Shown here in pieces: positions 38,326 to 47,116 of a stretch of DNA of 64,000 nt. The notes under the pieces were generated by a model. That model ran no database searches. It saw only the letters and a program-made list of their open reading frames with translations, and was not told the DNA's origin. The stretch's first letter is position 1. Each line of letters opens with the position of its first letter. The position numbers and the translations under genes are program-made. Source of the stretch: Colwellia sp. RSH04 (GTDB taxonomy: Bacteria; Pseudomonadota; Gammaproteobacteria; Enterobacterales; Alteromonadaceae); contig NZ_QXIO01000003.1 in the NCBI RefSeq assembly GCF_003545765.1, positions 402,715-466,714 of the forward strand, in the 5' to 3' direction.

Positions 38326-39735
38326 TTATTTTCTAAAATCAGTGGTTACTTGCGCTGAAAAATAAGCGAACATCGTATAAACCGCGGTATTTTGCTTTAA
38401 ATCTTCTACGTCTACTTTGTCTAGCGTATCATTTTCAGTGTGGTGATAATCAAAATAATCCGTACCATCAGCAGAGAAGTTCATCGCTGGCATACCAGCT
38501 TTGGTTAATAAGCTAAGATCTGATTGACCTTTACCGTCATTACTGTCAGATAATGCCACGCCTAATGGTGTTAGATACTGAGCGAGTTCGCGCACAACAT
38601 TTAGACTGCTCGCACCCACCCCTGGTGTCATTTTGTAAATTCTGCCGGTACCAAAATCCCATTCAGCGCCAATAATATGATCATTTACCTTACCGTTACG
38701 TAGTTTCATGTATTGCTTTGCGCCAAGCAAACCTATTTCTTCTGCGGCGAATAAAATAACACGAATCGTACGTTTAGGTCGTTTGGGTAATTGTGCAATA
38801 TGATGTGCTGATGCCATGACCATTGCTACGCCAATACCATCATCAAGTGCACCTGTTCCCACATCCCAACTATCTAAGTGCGCGCCAATGGCAACAATGT
38901 CGTTAGGTAATTCGCTACCCGTAATTTCACCGATAACATTCGCAGAGGTAATCACTTCTTTGTCTTTAATACTGGCGGTTAGTTTTAAATAAAAACTCAC
39001 CGGCTTTTTGCGCTTAAGTTGGTTTACGAGTAAATCTGCATCGGGGTTTGATATGGCTGCGGCAGGAATTTTAGTTACACCTTCTTTATAACGCATCACA
39101 CCGGTATGCGCGACGCGATCATTATCAGTGCCAACTGAACGCATAATTAATGCAATAGCGCCTTTTTCAGCGGCAACCGCAGCACCATTTACGCGAGTAC
39201 CAACCGCAGCACCATAGCCTTTACCTGCAATATGGCGAGTCATTTGATAAGAAACAAAAGCAATTTTACCGGTTAAGCTTCCTTTTTTGGCAGCTTTTAA
39301 CGCATCAAAATTTTCAAAGTGTACAATATCGCCAGTGATACCTTTATCACCAGTTCCGACACTTCCACCTAATGCAATAGCAACTACATTATGAGGGTAC
39401 GGTGCTAAGATCTGCGCTTTTGCCTCACCGCGATACCATTGTGTGGTAGTGACTTCTTCTGTCCACACCTTATCAAAGCCTAGCGCATTCATCTTATCAA
39501 CAGCCCAAGTAATTGCTTTTGCATCACCTGGAGTGCCCATCATGCGAGGCCCTACTTCCGTCGTTAAAGACTCAACGACTTCATAAGATAAATCAGAGGT
39601 TAGCGCTGTCTGCTTTAATGCCATCAACTCTGTTTCTTGCGCTGTTGATAACACGTTATTTGATGCTGCAATAGCAATACTTACATTTAAGAATGCGCCC
39701 AAAACGAGCGTATGTTTGATAAAAGAATAAATCAT
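38326..39735 (-). CDS. Secreted M28 family zinc metallopeptidase
   Basis: The 469-residue protein has a signal peptide (cleavage near residue 24, IAIAA) and an M28 peptidase fold with an inserted PA-like domain (about 120-260). Zinc ligands are visible in GAHLDSWDVGTGALDDGIG, AAEEIGLLGA and the late FDYHHTENDT; the Glu pair after FAA is the catalytic base region. The closest described group is carboxypeptidase Q-like exopeptidases that remove N- or C-terminal residues from small peptides. It is a single gene, ended by the bidirectional terminator. Substrate is unknown. Confidence 0.9.
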   Translation of the reverse strand: MIYSFIKHTLVLGAFLNVSIAIAASNNVLSTAQETELMALKQTALTSDLSYEVVESLTTEVGPRMMGTPGDAKAITWAVDKMNALGFDKVWTEEVTTTQWYRGEAKAQILAPYPHNVVAIALGGSVGTGDKGITGDIVHFENFDALKAAKKGSLTGKIAFVSYQMTRHIAGKGYGAAVGTRVNGAAVAAEKGAIALIMRSVGTDNDRVAHTGVMRYKEGVTKIPAAAISNPDADLLVNQLKRKKPVSFYLKLTASIKDKEVITSANVIGEITGSELPNDIVAIGAHLDSWDVGTGALDDGIGVAMVMASAHHIAQLPKRPKRTIRVILFAAEEIGLLGAKQYMKLRNGKVNDHIIGAEWDFGTGRIYKMTPGVGASSLNVVRELAQYLTPLGVALSDSNDGKGQSDLSLLTKAGMPAMNFSADGTDYFDYHHTENDTLDKVDVEDLKQNTAVYTMFAYFSAQVTTDFRK

Positions 39736-40087
39736 AAATCTCTCTTATTTATATTTGATTGCAAGTAAATTAATTCATTACTTACTTAGCATGAAAATAT
39801 GAATAAACTTGCTATAAGAAGTTTTAGCTTTGAAAGGACAACTTATAAAATAATACCTTCAAAAGTTGAAGGTATTATGTGTGTGCGAATCATTACAGTC
39901 CAGCTTTTCACTTTGTTCAAGTAATCACAAAACTATCCATATCGTAATAATATAGCTACACAATAAAATAAACTATCATGGCTATAACTTACTTTATAAC
40001 AAACCTAATGCTATTTCGCATAATACTAATCCGTACAAGAAAGTGAACTCTTAACCCAAATTGATGTTAACGAAATCAAGAAACAAA
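39736..40087. other. Intergenic region between erpA terminator and the M28 peptidase
   Basis: These 352 bases have no supportable gene. They contain the peptidase upstream region and a striking perfect 12-bp inverted repeat at 39851-39877, listed separately. I found no clear promoter. Confidence 0.6.
39851..39877. repeat. 12-bp perfect inverted repeat upstream of M28 peptidase
   Basis: TAATACCTTCAA (39851-39862), loop AAG, then TTGAAGGTATTA (39866-39877). It is 116 bases upstream of the peptidase start. The flanks lack a T run, so it is either a transcription factor site, a leader hairpin or a structure ending an unseen small RNA. Confidence 0.75.
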
Positions 40088-40112
40088 AACGCCGACATGA
40101 AAGTCGGCGTGT
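40088..40112 (-). terminator. Terminator of erpA
   Basis: CGCCGAC (40090-40096) and GTCGGCG (40103-40109) pair around a 6-base loop. On the minus strand the stem is followed by GTTTTTGTTT. It lies 22 bases beyond the erpA stop. Confidence 0.9.
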
Positions 40113-40133
40113 AAATTTAGTATATATAGTGAA

Positions 40134-40475
40134 TTAAATTGAGAAAGAAGATCCACAACCACACGTAGTTGATGCATTAGGATTATTCACCACAAAACGA
40201 CTACCTTCTAAGCTTTCAAGATAATCAACTTCGCCATCAACAAGGTACTGAAGGCTCATAGGATCAATAACCATAGTAACGCCTTGTTTTTCAATCGTCA
40301 TATCACCCTCATTTACCTTCTCATCGAAAGTAAAACCGTATTGGAAACCAGAACAACCACCACCGGTTACATAAACACGTAATTTTAGTGCTGGGTTTTC
40401 TTCCTCAGTGATTAAGGATAGAACTTTATTAGCCGCAGCATCGGTAAATTTAATCGGTAATTCAAGGTTTGACAT
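40134..40475 (-). CDS. erpA: Iron-sulfur cluster insertion protein ErpA
   Basis: The 113-residue A-type carrier has the three conserved cysteines: [11 protein letters not shown] and [11 protein letters not shown] at the C-terminus. ErpA passes [4Fe-4S] clusters to target apoproteins such as the IspG/IspH isoprenoid enzymes. The [14 protein letters not shown] start and overall length fit ErpA better than IscA or SufA, and it lies outside any isc/suf cluster. The gene 103 bases upstream on the same strand is a DUF6776-like gene that often neighbours erpA in this order. Confidence 0.95.
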   Translation of the reverse strand: MSNLELPIKFTDAAANKVLSLITEEENPALKLRVYVTGGGCSGFQYGFTFDEKVNEGDMTIEKQGVTMVIDPMSLQYLVDGEVDYLESLEGSRFVVNNPNASTTCGCGSSFSI

Positions 40476-40577
40476 GGCACTCTACTTATTACAAAAATGA
40501 CAGAAAAAATAAACTCACTTTACTAAGCTTAATTTAAGGCCGCTAATTATCTTAAACCTGACCAATTTAATCAAGTA

Positions 40578-41303
40578 TTATAATTGCTCATCAATTTTCC
40601 AAGGAAAACTTTTCTCAAGTTTATAATATTTTTGCCAGCGGGCTTTGGGTAGAGTTGCGGTTATATGGATCTCTTCGGCAATAAAACCTTTTGGTAAAGT
40701 GACTTCCCCGTTAATCACCTGAAAATATTGAAAATTGAACGATAATTCTTTCTTAGACATTTTCGCGATATCATTAAGTTTTAACTGCTTAGGTTTACCC
40801 GCTAAACTACCAGAAACCGTCAATTCAATACTGCCTTTGCTATACCTTCTTTTGAGCTGTTGCTGAACTAACGCGACTTGAAATTGATAATGCTCTGCGC
40901 TTCGGGTGGCGACAATTTTCACATTATCTATCACTAACCCACCCGCATCTTTTTCAGGTGCCATCACTTTTTCATAAAAAGCGAGCTGCTTTTTTACTTC
41001 AAAATGCTCTTGCTCTGACTCTTTCAATATAGCTTGTGCTTCTTGATTTGCTAACTGTTCTACCGCAAGCTCAACTTCCAGCGTATGAATACGCGCAAGC
41101 TGTTGTGATTGTTCTGTATAAAGCTGCTCTAAACGTTCTTTTTGCTGCGCCAGCGTCATCAATTGTTGTTGTTGGTAGTAATTACCTAATCGATACCCGA
41201 CAAACACACATAAACTTATTAAGATAAATAAGAACAAAGCAGACTTAAAAGAGCCTAGTCGTTGGCTGACTACTTTAAGATTTATTTTTGCTAACCAATT
41301 CAT
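40578..41303 (-). CDS. DUF6776-like membrane-anchored coiled-coil protein
   Basis: The 241-residue protein has one membrane segment (about 22-42), a long coiled coil (about 45-110) and a C-terminal beta domain that opens with FYEKVMAPEKDAGGL, the most recognisable family motif. Function is unknown. The topology is a short cytoplasmic tail with a periplasmic coiled coil and globular head. It is divergent from the CLC gene and upstream of erpA. Confidence 0.75.
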   Translation of the reverse strand: MNWLAKINLKVVSQRLGSFKSALFLFILISLCVFVGYRLGNYYQQQQLMTLAQQKERLEQLYTEQSQQLARIHTLEVELAVEQLANQEAQAILKESEQEHFEVKKQLAFYEKVMAPEKDAGGLVIDNVKIVATRSAEHYQFQVALVQQQLKRRYSKGSIELTVSGSLAGKPKQLKLNDIAKMSKKELSFNFQYFQVINGEVTLPKGFIAEEIHITATLPKARWQKYYKLEKSFPWKIDEQL

Positions 41304-41467
41304 TTGTAACGTACAATAACCTTATATAAGAAATACTAAGGGCTATTTCACTTTATTTTCCACCTCTGAAAATAAAGTCGTTCATAGTAAAACATGCAAA
41401 TACATTGCTGTTAGCAAGTATAATGCTGATGCCCTGATATTTTATTTTGACTTAACTAGGCCAATTC

Positions 41468-43243
41468 ATGATTTCAATTCCAGCAATTAGAAAGCACTTA
41501 GCCTTACCCAAAACATCGTGGCAAATTTGCTTATTAGCCATTATTGGAGGAGCCGCTTCTGCATTACTGGTGGTGTTATTTATCTTAACAATTGAAGAAA
41601 TTCAGCAGTTATACCTAGTAAAACGCGACAACTATAACAGTTTAGACTCCATAAGTCGTTTTGATTTACCGATAATCGGCTCAATAATCATTCTCTTCAT
41701 CGCATGGCTTACAGGGTACAAATACCTTAGAACCGGCATTGCATTTGTTCTACATCGCCTAAAAGTGGCTCATGGTGTAATGCCATTCAAGAATACTTTA
41801 AATCAATTCTTTGGTAGTGCGGTCGCTTTAGCCTCTGGTTTTTCCGTTGGTCGAGAAGGACCTGCCGTTCATTTAGGTGCGGCCTGTAGTAGTTATTTAG
41901 GTCATTTATTAAAACTACCTTACAACAGTATTAGAACTCTTTGTGCCTGTGGTATCGCAGCGGGTATTGCAGCAACATTTAATACACCAATAGCCGCAGT
42001 AATCTTTGTCATGGAAGTGATCATGCGTGAATATAAAATTCATATATTCATTCCTGTGATGTTAGCCGCAATTGTCGGTTCATTAATTACACAAACCATT
42101 TTTGGTACCTCCCATCATTTTGAATATTTCTCAACAATCACCTTAGGCCATGGTCAATACTTCTTTTTAATCGTATTAGGTTTATTTCTTGGTGTACTTG
42201 CAGCACTATTTAATAAATCGTTGGTCACCTTGATTAAACGCAGTGAAACCATACATATTATTCCACGTTTAATGCTAGCAGCCTTTATCACAGGGACATT
42301 AGGATATTTAGTGCCCGGTGCGATGGGGACAGGCACCACTGCTATAGACTTTTCTTTAGAAAATCATTGGCAAATTAGCTTGTTGCTAAGCCTTCTTTTG
42401 GCAAAGCTATTAATGACAGTTTCAGCTCTTGGTTTAGGTATACCGGGTGGAATAGTTGGCCCTGTTATTGGGATAGGCGCAATCACTGGTGCATGCGCAG
42501 GGGCTATCGCGATGCAAATAATTCCTGGAGACAATGTCGCAAGTGATTATATTTTAATGGGTATGGCTGGCTTTATGGCAGCAACATTAAATGCACCATT
42601 GGCGGCATTATTGGCTGTTGTAGAACTCACCAGCCAATTAGAGATAATTGTTCCAGCTATGATTGTTATCACAGTTGCCAGTGTTATTTCAAAGCAAGCT
42701 TTTGACAATCGTTCAATCTTCACAATGCAATTAGATGTTCAAGGGCTTATTTATCATAAACCACCAATAGAAGAAGCACTTCAGAAAATTGGCGTATTGG
42801 CCATAATGAAAGACCAGTTTAAAATGTTTGATAACGCAACACCAAGAAGCCTTGCTGGTGAAATAACGAGTACATCTCAAGACACGTTAATAATCAATAA
42901 AGTGATATCAAACAAAGAAAAAGAGCAAAATGTTACTTATTATTGGGCCGAATTTAACGCCGAAATACCTTTGGTCAGTATTTTAGAGCAACAAAAAAAC
43001 TCAGAAATACCACTAAAAGACCTAGCTCCTGCTGAGCATGCAGAATATCAGGTGGCGGAAAAAATGCAGTTACAACCATTACTTGCGCTCTCTTGCCAGG
43101 CTACTTTGGCAGAAGCTTACTTGTTGTTAGTTGAGCAACGTAAAGGTGGTGTATATATATATGAAACCCATACCGATGATTTTATGGGTGTGGTAACGTT
43201 TGAACAAATTCGATATTACCTTGTTGAAGGAAAGTTAATTTAA
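41468..43243 (+). CDS. CLC family chloride channel/transporter with C-terminal CBS-like domain
   Basis: The 591-residue protein has 10 or more hydrophobic segments (about 20-425) with CLC signatures GREGPAVHLG (gating glutamate present) and GIPGGIVGPVIGIG. The C-terminal 150 residues resemble a CBS pair (LLALSCQATLAEAYLLLVEQ...GGVYIYE). At the position of the internal proton glutamate (EcClC Glu203) the sequence reads FVMEVIM, placing Val where antiporters have Glu, as in channel-type CLCs. ClcB-like is possible. It overlaps hemJ by one base. Confidence 0.9.
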   Translation: MISIPAIRKHLALPKTSWQICLLAIIGGAASALLVVLFILTIEEIQQLYLVKRDNYNSLDSISRFDLPIIGSIIILFIAWLTGYKYLRTGIAFVLHRLKVAHGVMPFKNTLNQFFGSAVALASGFSVGREGPAVHLGAACSSYLGHLLKLPYNSIRTLCACGIAAGIAATFNTPIAAVIFVMEVIMREYKIHIFIPVMLAAIVGSLITQTIFGTSHHFEYFSTITLGHGQYFFLIVLGLFLGVLAALFNKSLVTLIKRSETIHIIPRLMLAAFITGTLGYLVPGAMGTGTTAIDFSLENHWQISLLLSLLLAKLLMTVSALGLGIPGGIVGPVIGIGAITGACAGAIAMQIIPGDNVASDYILMGMAGFMAATLNAPLAALLAVVELTSQLEIIVPAMIVITVASVISKQAFDNRSIFTMQLDVQGLIYHKPPIEEALQKIGVLAIMKDQFKMFDNATPRSLAGEITSTSQDTLIINKVISNKEKEQNVTYYWAEFNAEIPLVSILEQQKNSEIPLKDLAPAEHAEYQVAEKMQLQPLLALSCQATLAEAYLLLVEQRKGGVYIYETHTDDFMGVVTFEQIRYYLVEGKLI

Positions 43244-43686
43244 TGAGCAGTTTTTTACTTAGTAATGTTTTATGGTTAAAGGCATTTCATGTGATTTTTA
43301 TGGTGGCATGGTTCGCCGGTATTTTTTATTTACCGCGTTTATTTGTTAACCATGCTGAAACCAGCTCTAAAGAAGTGTCTGAGCAATTAAAAGGAATGGA
43401 AAGACGTTTACTTTTATTTGTAACCCCTTTTGCTTTGTTCACATTGATTCTAGGTATCGCCATTATAGTCGCTTATGGTAGTGCATGGTTTGCTGCGGCA
43501 AGTTGGTTACATATAAAATTAACGTTAGTGATTATTTTATTTGTCTACCATGGATATTGCTTCAAACTGGTGAGCACCTTTAAGCAAGATAAAAATAATC
43601 GTTCAGGTAAGTTCTACCGCATTTTTAATGAAATACCGGTATTAATATTATTCGCTGTTATCATTCTCGCTTATGTAAAGCCTTAA
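43243..43686 (+). CDS. hemJ: Protoporphyrinogen IX oxidase HemJ
   Basis: This 147-residue, four-helix membrane protein has the HemJ (UPF0093) hallmarks: LKAFHVIFMVAWFAGIFYLPRL with the conserved His, HIKLTLV, HGYC and the C-terminal FNEIPVLILFAVIILAYVKP. HemJ oxidises protoporphyrinogen IX to protoporphyrin IX in heme synthesis and replaces HemG/HemY. The ATG overlaps the CLC stop by one base. The other heme gene, hemL, lies 1.6 kb downstream on the same strand. Confidence 0.93.
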   Translation: MSSFLLSNVLWLKAFHVIFMVAWFAGIFYLPRLFVNHAETSSKEVSEQLKGMERRLLLFVTPFALFTLILGIAIIVAYGSAWFAAASWLHIKLTLVIILFVYHGYCFKLVSTFKQDKNNRSGKFYRIFNEIPVLILFAVIILAYVKP

Positions 43687-43702
43687 CTTTATAAATAACA
43701 CT

Positions 43703-44089
43703 ATGCTGCCTCTTTATTGTGGATACCTAATTTTTCAACTGTCATTAGTTTTTGGCTTGTTTTACAAAGTAAATATCTCAGCTTCTGCGGTATTTTTCTC
43801 GATTATTGTTTTCATTGTTTGGACATTTATACCTACCTTAGGCTATACCGTAGCAAAGTGGTTTTTACATAAAAAACCCGACTATGTTGCTCCATCAACG
43901 AAAGTATTGTTTTTTACTGGCTTGATTATCGGCTTTATCGAACAAGCCTGGTTCTACTTCAATATATCTATCAGAGAGCAAAGTAATCTCAGTACCTTTA
44001 TTGTTTTTATTTTATTTTTCTTAGCGGCTTTCATTACCCTGCCGAAGAGAAATGGTGCTCCTAAGCATTCTCATTCAATAAATAGCTAA
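43703..44089 (+). CDS. Small four-helix membrane protein of unknown function
   Basis: I do not recognise this 128-residue protein. It has four hydrophobic segments (about 5-22, 28-50, 66-88 and 95-118) and a short polar tail ending in His and Ser. It starts 16 bases after hemJ on the same strand, so it is probably co-transcribed. No catalytic motif is visible. Confidence 0.65.
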   Translation: MLPLYCGYLIFQLSLVFGLFYKVNISASAVFFSIIVFIVWTFIPTLGYTVAKWFLHKKPDYVAPSTKVLFFTGLIIGFIEQAWFYFNISIREQSNLSTFIVFILFFLAAFITLPKRNGAPKHSHSINS

Positions 44090-44129
44090 GTCACGCTCAC
44101 TAAAATATGTAAACAAACTTGTATAGGCG

Positions 44130-44158
44130 TTCTCAATTTTCACCATTTATGCTATATT
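44130..44158 (+). promoter_or_regulatory. Candidate pyrB promoter
   Basis: A -35-like TTCTCA (44130-44135), a 17-base spacer and -10 TATATT (44153-44158) lie 47 bases before the pyrB start. The -35 box is weak. There is no obvious pyrimidine leader peptide or attenuator. Confidence 0.4.
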
Positions 44159-44204
44159 CTGGCAAATTTTTTAGGATGATATACCTTCTCTTAGGCCAGA
44201 AAAG

Positions 44205-45218
44205 ATGATGAAATTCCAAGGCAGTCATATCCTGTCAGTATCTCAATTTGATCGCGAAGCGATTGCAAAGATTCTACAAGTATCAGCTCAGATGGCACCT
44301 TATGCCTCTCGTCAAAAGCGCTGTAATGTACTTGAAGGCGCTATATTAAGTAACCTATTTTTCGAGCCAAGCACTCGAACCCGAGTTAGCTTTGGCACCG
44401 CGTTTAATTTGTTAGGTGGCTTTGTTAGAGAAACCGTAGGCCAAGAAAATTCATCATTAAGTAAAGGTGAATCTTTATTTGATACCGCGCAGGTGATTAG
44501 TGGTTATTCTGACGTCATTGCGATGCGTCATCCTAAAATGCACTCTGTGGGTGAGTTTGCTCAAGGCAGTACCGTTCCGGTAATAAACGGCGGTGATGGT
44601 GCTAATGAACATCCAACACAAGCCCTGCTCGACTTGTTTACCATTCAATCAGAAATGATGCATTACAATAAAGGCCTTGATGACTTAAATATTGTGCTGA
44701 TGGGTGATTTAAAACACGGAAGAACCGTACACTCATTATCTAAACTATTAAGTTTATACAATAACATTAAGGTAACGATGGTTTCACCCAACGCATTACA
44801 AATGCCAGATAGCGTTATCTCAACGTTATCAGATGCAGGTCATGAAGTTATAATCACCGATAAAATGGCTGGCAACTTACAAGCAGATGTTATTTACCAA
44901 ACACGCATTCAACAAGAACGCTTTGCTAGTAAAGACGAAGCGGACCTATATCGTGGGCACTTTAGTTTAAATAAAAGTGTTTACCAACAATATTGCAAAG
45001 ACAACACCGTGATCATGCATCCGCTTCCGCGAGACTCTCGCCCAGAAGCAAATGAATTAGATGCCGATTTAAATGAACTCGATAATTTAGCCATTTTCAG
45101 ACAAGCCCAAAATGGGGTCTTAGTTAGGATGGCATTATTTGCTTTAACTTTAGGTGTTGAAGATCAACTAACTCAATATGAAATGCCAGTAAACTGGTAC
45201 ACAAATAAAAATGGTTAA
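44205..45218 (+). CDS. pyrB: Aspartate carbamoyltransferase catalytic subunit
   Basis: The 337-residue protein has the carbamoyl-phosphate loop FFEPSTRTRVSF, a GGDGANEHPTQALLDLFT segment and VIMHPLPRDSRPEANELD, all diagnostic for ATCase. It makes carbamoyl aspartate, the second step of pyrimidine synthesis. No pyrI regulatory gene follows; the next gene is hemL. Start could be the first or second of two adjacent ATGs. Confidence 0.96.
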   Translation: MMKFQGSHILSVSQFDREAIAKILQVSAQMAPYASRQKRCNVLEGAILSNLFFEPSTRTRVSFGTAFNLLGGFVRETVGQENSSLSKGESLFDTAQVISGYSDVIAMRHPKMHSVGEFAQGSTVPVINGGDGANEHPTQALLDLFTIQSEMMHYNKGLDDLNIVLMGDLKHGRTVHSLSKLLSLYNNIKVTMVSPNALQMPDSVISTLSDAGHEVIITDKMAGNLQADVIYQTRIQQERFASKDEADLYRGHFSLNKSVYQQYCKDNTVIMHPLPRDSRPEANELDADLNELDNLAIFRQAQNGVLVRMALFALTLGVEDQLTQYEMPVNWYTNKNG

Positions 45219-45272
45219 TGAAATTACGAACCATATAACTCATTTTACATTTAGGTAATCAAGAAGCTAATT

Positions 45273-46556
45273 ATGAACAAATCTGAACAATTATTTGCCC
45301 AAGCGCAAAAGACTATCCCAGGTGGTGTTAACTCACCAGTACGTGCATTTAATGGTGTAGGCGGTAGTCCTTGCTTTATTAAACGTGCTGAAGGCGCCTA
45401 TGTTTATGATGCAGACGATAAAGCCTACATCGATTACGTAGGTTCATGGGGGCCTATGATTTTAGGGCATAACCATCCAGCGATTCTTGATGCTGTAATG
45501 AAAACAGCGCAAAACGGTTTAAGTTTCGGTGCTCCTACTGAATTAGAAATTACTATGGCAGAAAAAGTAAAAGAACTTGTTCCATCAATGGAATCACTGC
45601 GTATGGTTAGTTCAGGCACTGAAGCCACCATGAGTGCTATTCGCTTGGCGCGTGGTTATACAGGCCGAGATAAAATTTTAAAATTTGAAGGCTGCTACCA
45701 CGGCCATGCTGATTCTTTACTTGTTAAAGCAGGCTCAGGTGCATTGACTATGGGCGTACCTAATTCACCAGGTATTCCAGCTGATTTTGCCAAGCATACG
45801 CTCACGGTAAGTTACAATAACTTAGATGAAGTCAAAGAAATCTTTACTAAATATGCCGATGAAATTGCCTGTATTATTGTTGAACCTGTTGCAGGTAACA
45901 TGAACTGTATTCCACCTGTTGAAGGGTTCCTTGAAGGTTTACGCGCAATATGTGATGAATACAAAAGCGTGTTAATTTTAGATGAGGTAATGACAGGTTT
46001 TCGTGTGGCACTAGGTGGCGCACAAGCTCATTACAATATTACGCCTGATTTAACCACGCTAGGTAAAGTCATTGGCGGCGGTATGCCAGTAGGTGCTTTT
46101 GGTGGTAAACAAGAGATTATGGATTTCATTGCTCCTGTTGGCCCAGTATATCAAGCAGGGACATTATCAGGTAACCCAATTGCCATGGCAGCTGGCTTAG
46201 CAGCATTGAATGAACTATCACAAGGTGACAAACACGCACAATTAAGCGATGCTACAGAAAAGCTAGCAATGGGCTTAAAAGCTGCTGCAGAAAGAAATGG
46301 CGTTAGCTTAAACATTAATTACGTGGGTGCAATGTACGGTATTTTCTTCACTGAAGAACAACAGCCTATTACCACTTACGCTCAAGCAACAGCCTGTGAT
46401 ACAGAGAAGTTTCAGAAATTCTTCCATTTGATGTTAGATGAAGGTGTTTATTTAGCGCCATCAGCATTTGAAGCAGGCTTCTTATCAACAGCACATACTG
46501 ATGATATTATTGAAAAAACATTAGCTGCTGCTGATAGATGTTTCGCACAGTTGTAA
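45273..46556 (+). CDS. hemL: Glutamate-1-semialdehyde 2,1-aminomutase
   Basis: The 427-residue PLP enzyme has the start [40 protein letters not shown] and the PLP lysine in [18 protein letters not shown]. It converts glutamate-1-semialdehyde to 5-aminolevulinate, the committed heme precursor (C5 pathway). It lies 54 bases after pyrB and ends at a clear terminator, so it may be read through from pyrB or have its own promoter. Confidence 0.98.
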   Translation: MNKSEQLFAQAQKTIPGGVNSPVRAFNGVGGSPCFIKRAEGAYVYDADDKAYIDYVGSWGPMILGHNHPAILDAVMKTAQNGLSFGAPTELEITMAEKVKELVPSMESLRMVSSGTEATMSAIRLARGYTGRDKILKFEGCYHGHADSLLVKAGSGALTMGVPNSPGIPADFAKHTLTVSYNNLDEVKEIFTKYADEIACIIVEPVAGNMNCIPPVEGFLEGLRAICDEYKSVLILDEVMTGFRVALGGAQAHYNITPDLTTLGKVIGGGMPVGAFGGKQEIMDFIAPVGPVYQAGTLSGNPIAMAAGLAALNELSQGDKHAQLSDATEKLAMGLKAAAERNGVSLNINYVGAMYGIFFTEEQQPITTYAQATACDTEKFQKFFHLMLDEGVYLAPSAFEAGFLSTAHTDDIIEKTLAAADRCFAQL

Positions 46557-46601
46557 CCAATTACAGCATGACATATTTAGGTCGGTGTATTTAAACTAGA
46601 C

Positions 46602-46638
46602 AAAAAAGCCGTTCACTCAAATGAGTAAACGGCTTTTA
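46602..46638. terminator. Bidirectional terminator after hemL
   Basis: AAAAGCCGTTCACTC and GAGTAAACGGCTTTT form a 15-bp stem with one mismatch around a short AAAT loop (46604-46637), flanked by A and T runs. It lies between hemL (plus) and the convergent small gene at 46662 (minus). Confidence 0.92.
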
Positions 46639-46661
46639 TTTTACTTGTTTCTTAACCCTAA

Positions 46662-47051
46662 TTAACTTGCCTGTTTTAACTCTTCTTCAAGCCAAGTCAT
46701 ACATTCTTGCCTACCTAATTCAAGACCTGGATATAAACGTACATTAAAGTCATCTACTCGTCTTAAATTAGCAATTTCAGAGGCTATTTTTTCTGCGTTC
46801 TTATTATAGAATATTACAGCTATGGCTTTTAACTTCTCATGTGAGCCGATTAATAATTTAGCTTCAAATGAATAATCATATGAGTTGATTTGATTGACGA
46901 TCAACGCAAATTCATCATGAAATAATTGACCTAATAAAGCTTCGTATTCTTCCACCATTTCAATAGAAATATTAACGCCAGCATCTACAATAACTTCCGC
47001 AATATTAGGGTTAATTAATTTTACAGAAGCAAAACTTAATCGATGTTCCAT
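46662..47051 (-). CDS. Uncharacterised STAS/SpoIIAA-like small protein
   Basis: The 129-residue protein has alternating beta strands and amphipathic helices (SVKLINPNIAEVIVDAG, FALIVNQINSYDYSF, LKAIAVIFYNKN) without membrane segments, in a pattern like SpoIIAA/STAS-like proteins. The fold guess is weak and function unknown. I chose the ATG at 47049-47051; a GTG 6 bases upstream is in frame, and a GGAGAG lies before both. It is a single gene between two terminated neighbours. Confidence 0.6.
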   Translation of the reverse strand: MEHRLSFASVKLINPNIAEVIVDAGVNISIEMVEEYEALLGQLFHDEFALIVNQINSYDYSFEAKLLIGSHEKLKAIAVIFYNKNAEKIASEIANLRRVDDFNVRLYPGLELGRQECMTWLEEELKQAS

Positions 47052-47116
47052 TAGCACAACTCTCCAAGTACAACATTTACTTTTTTATTGTTGAACTATA
47101 GACCACGATAAAAATT

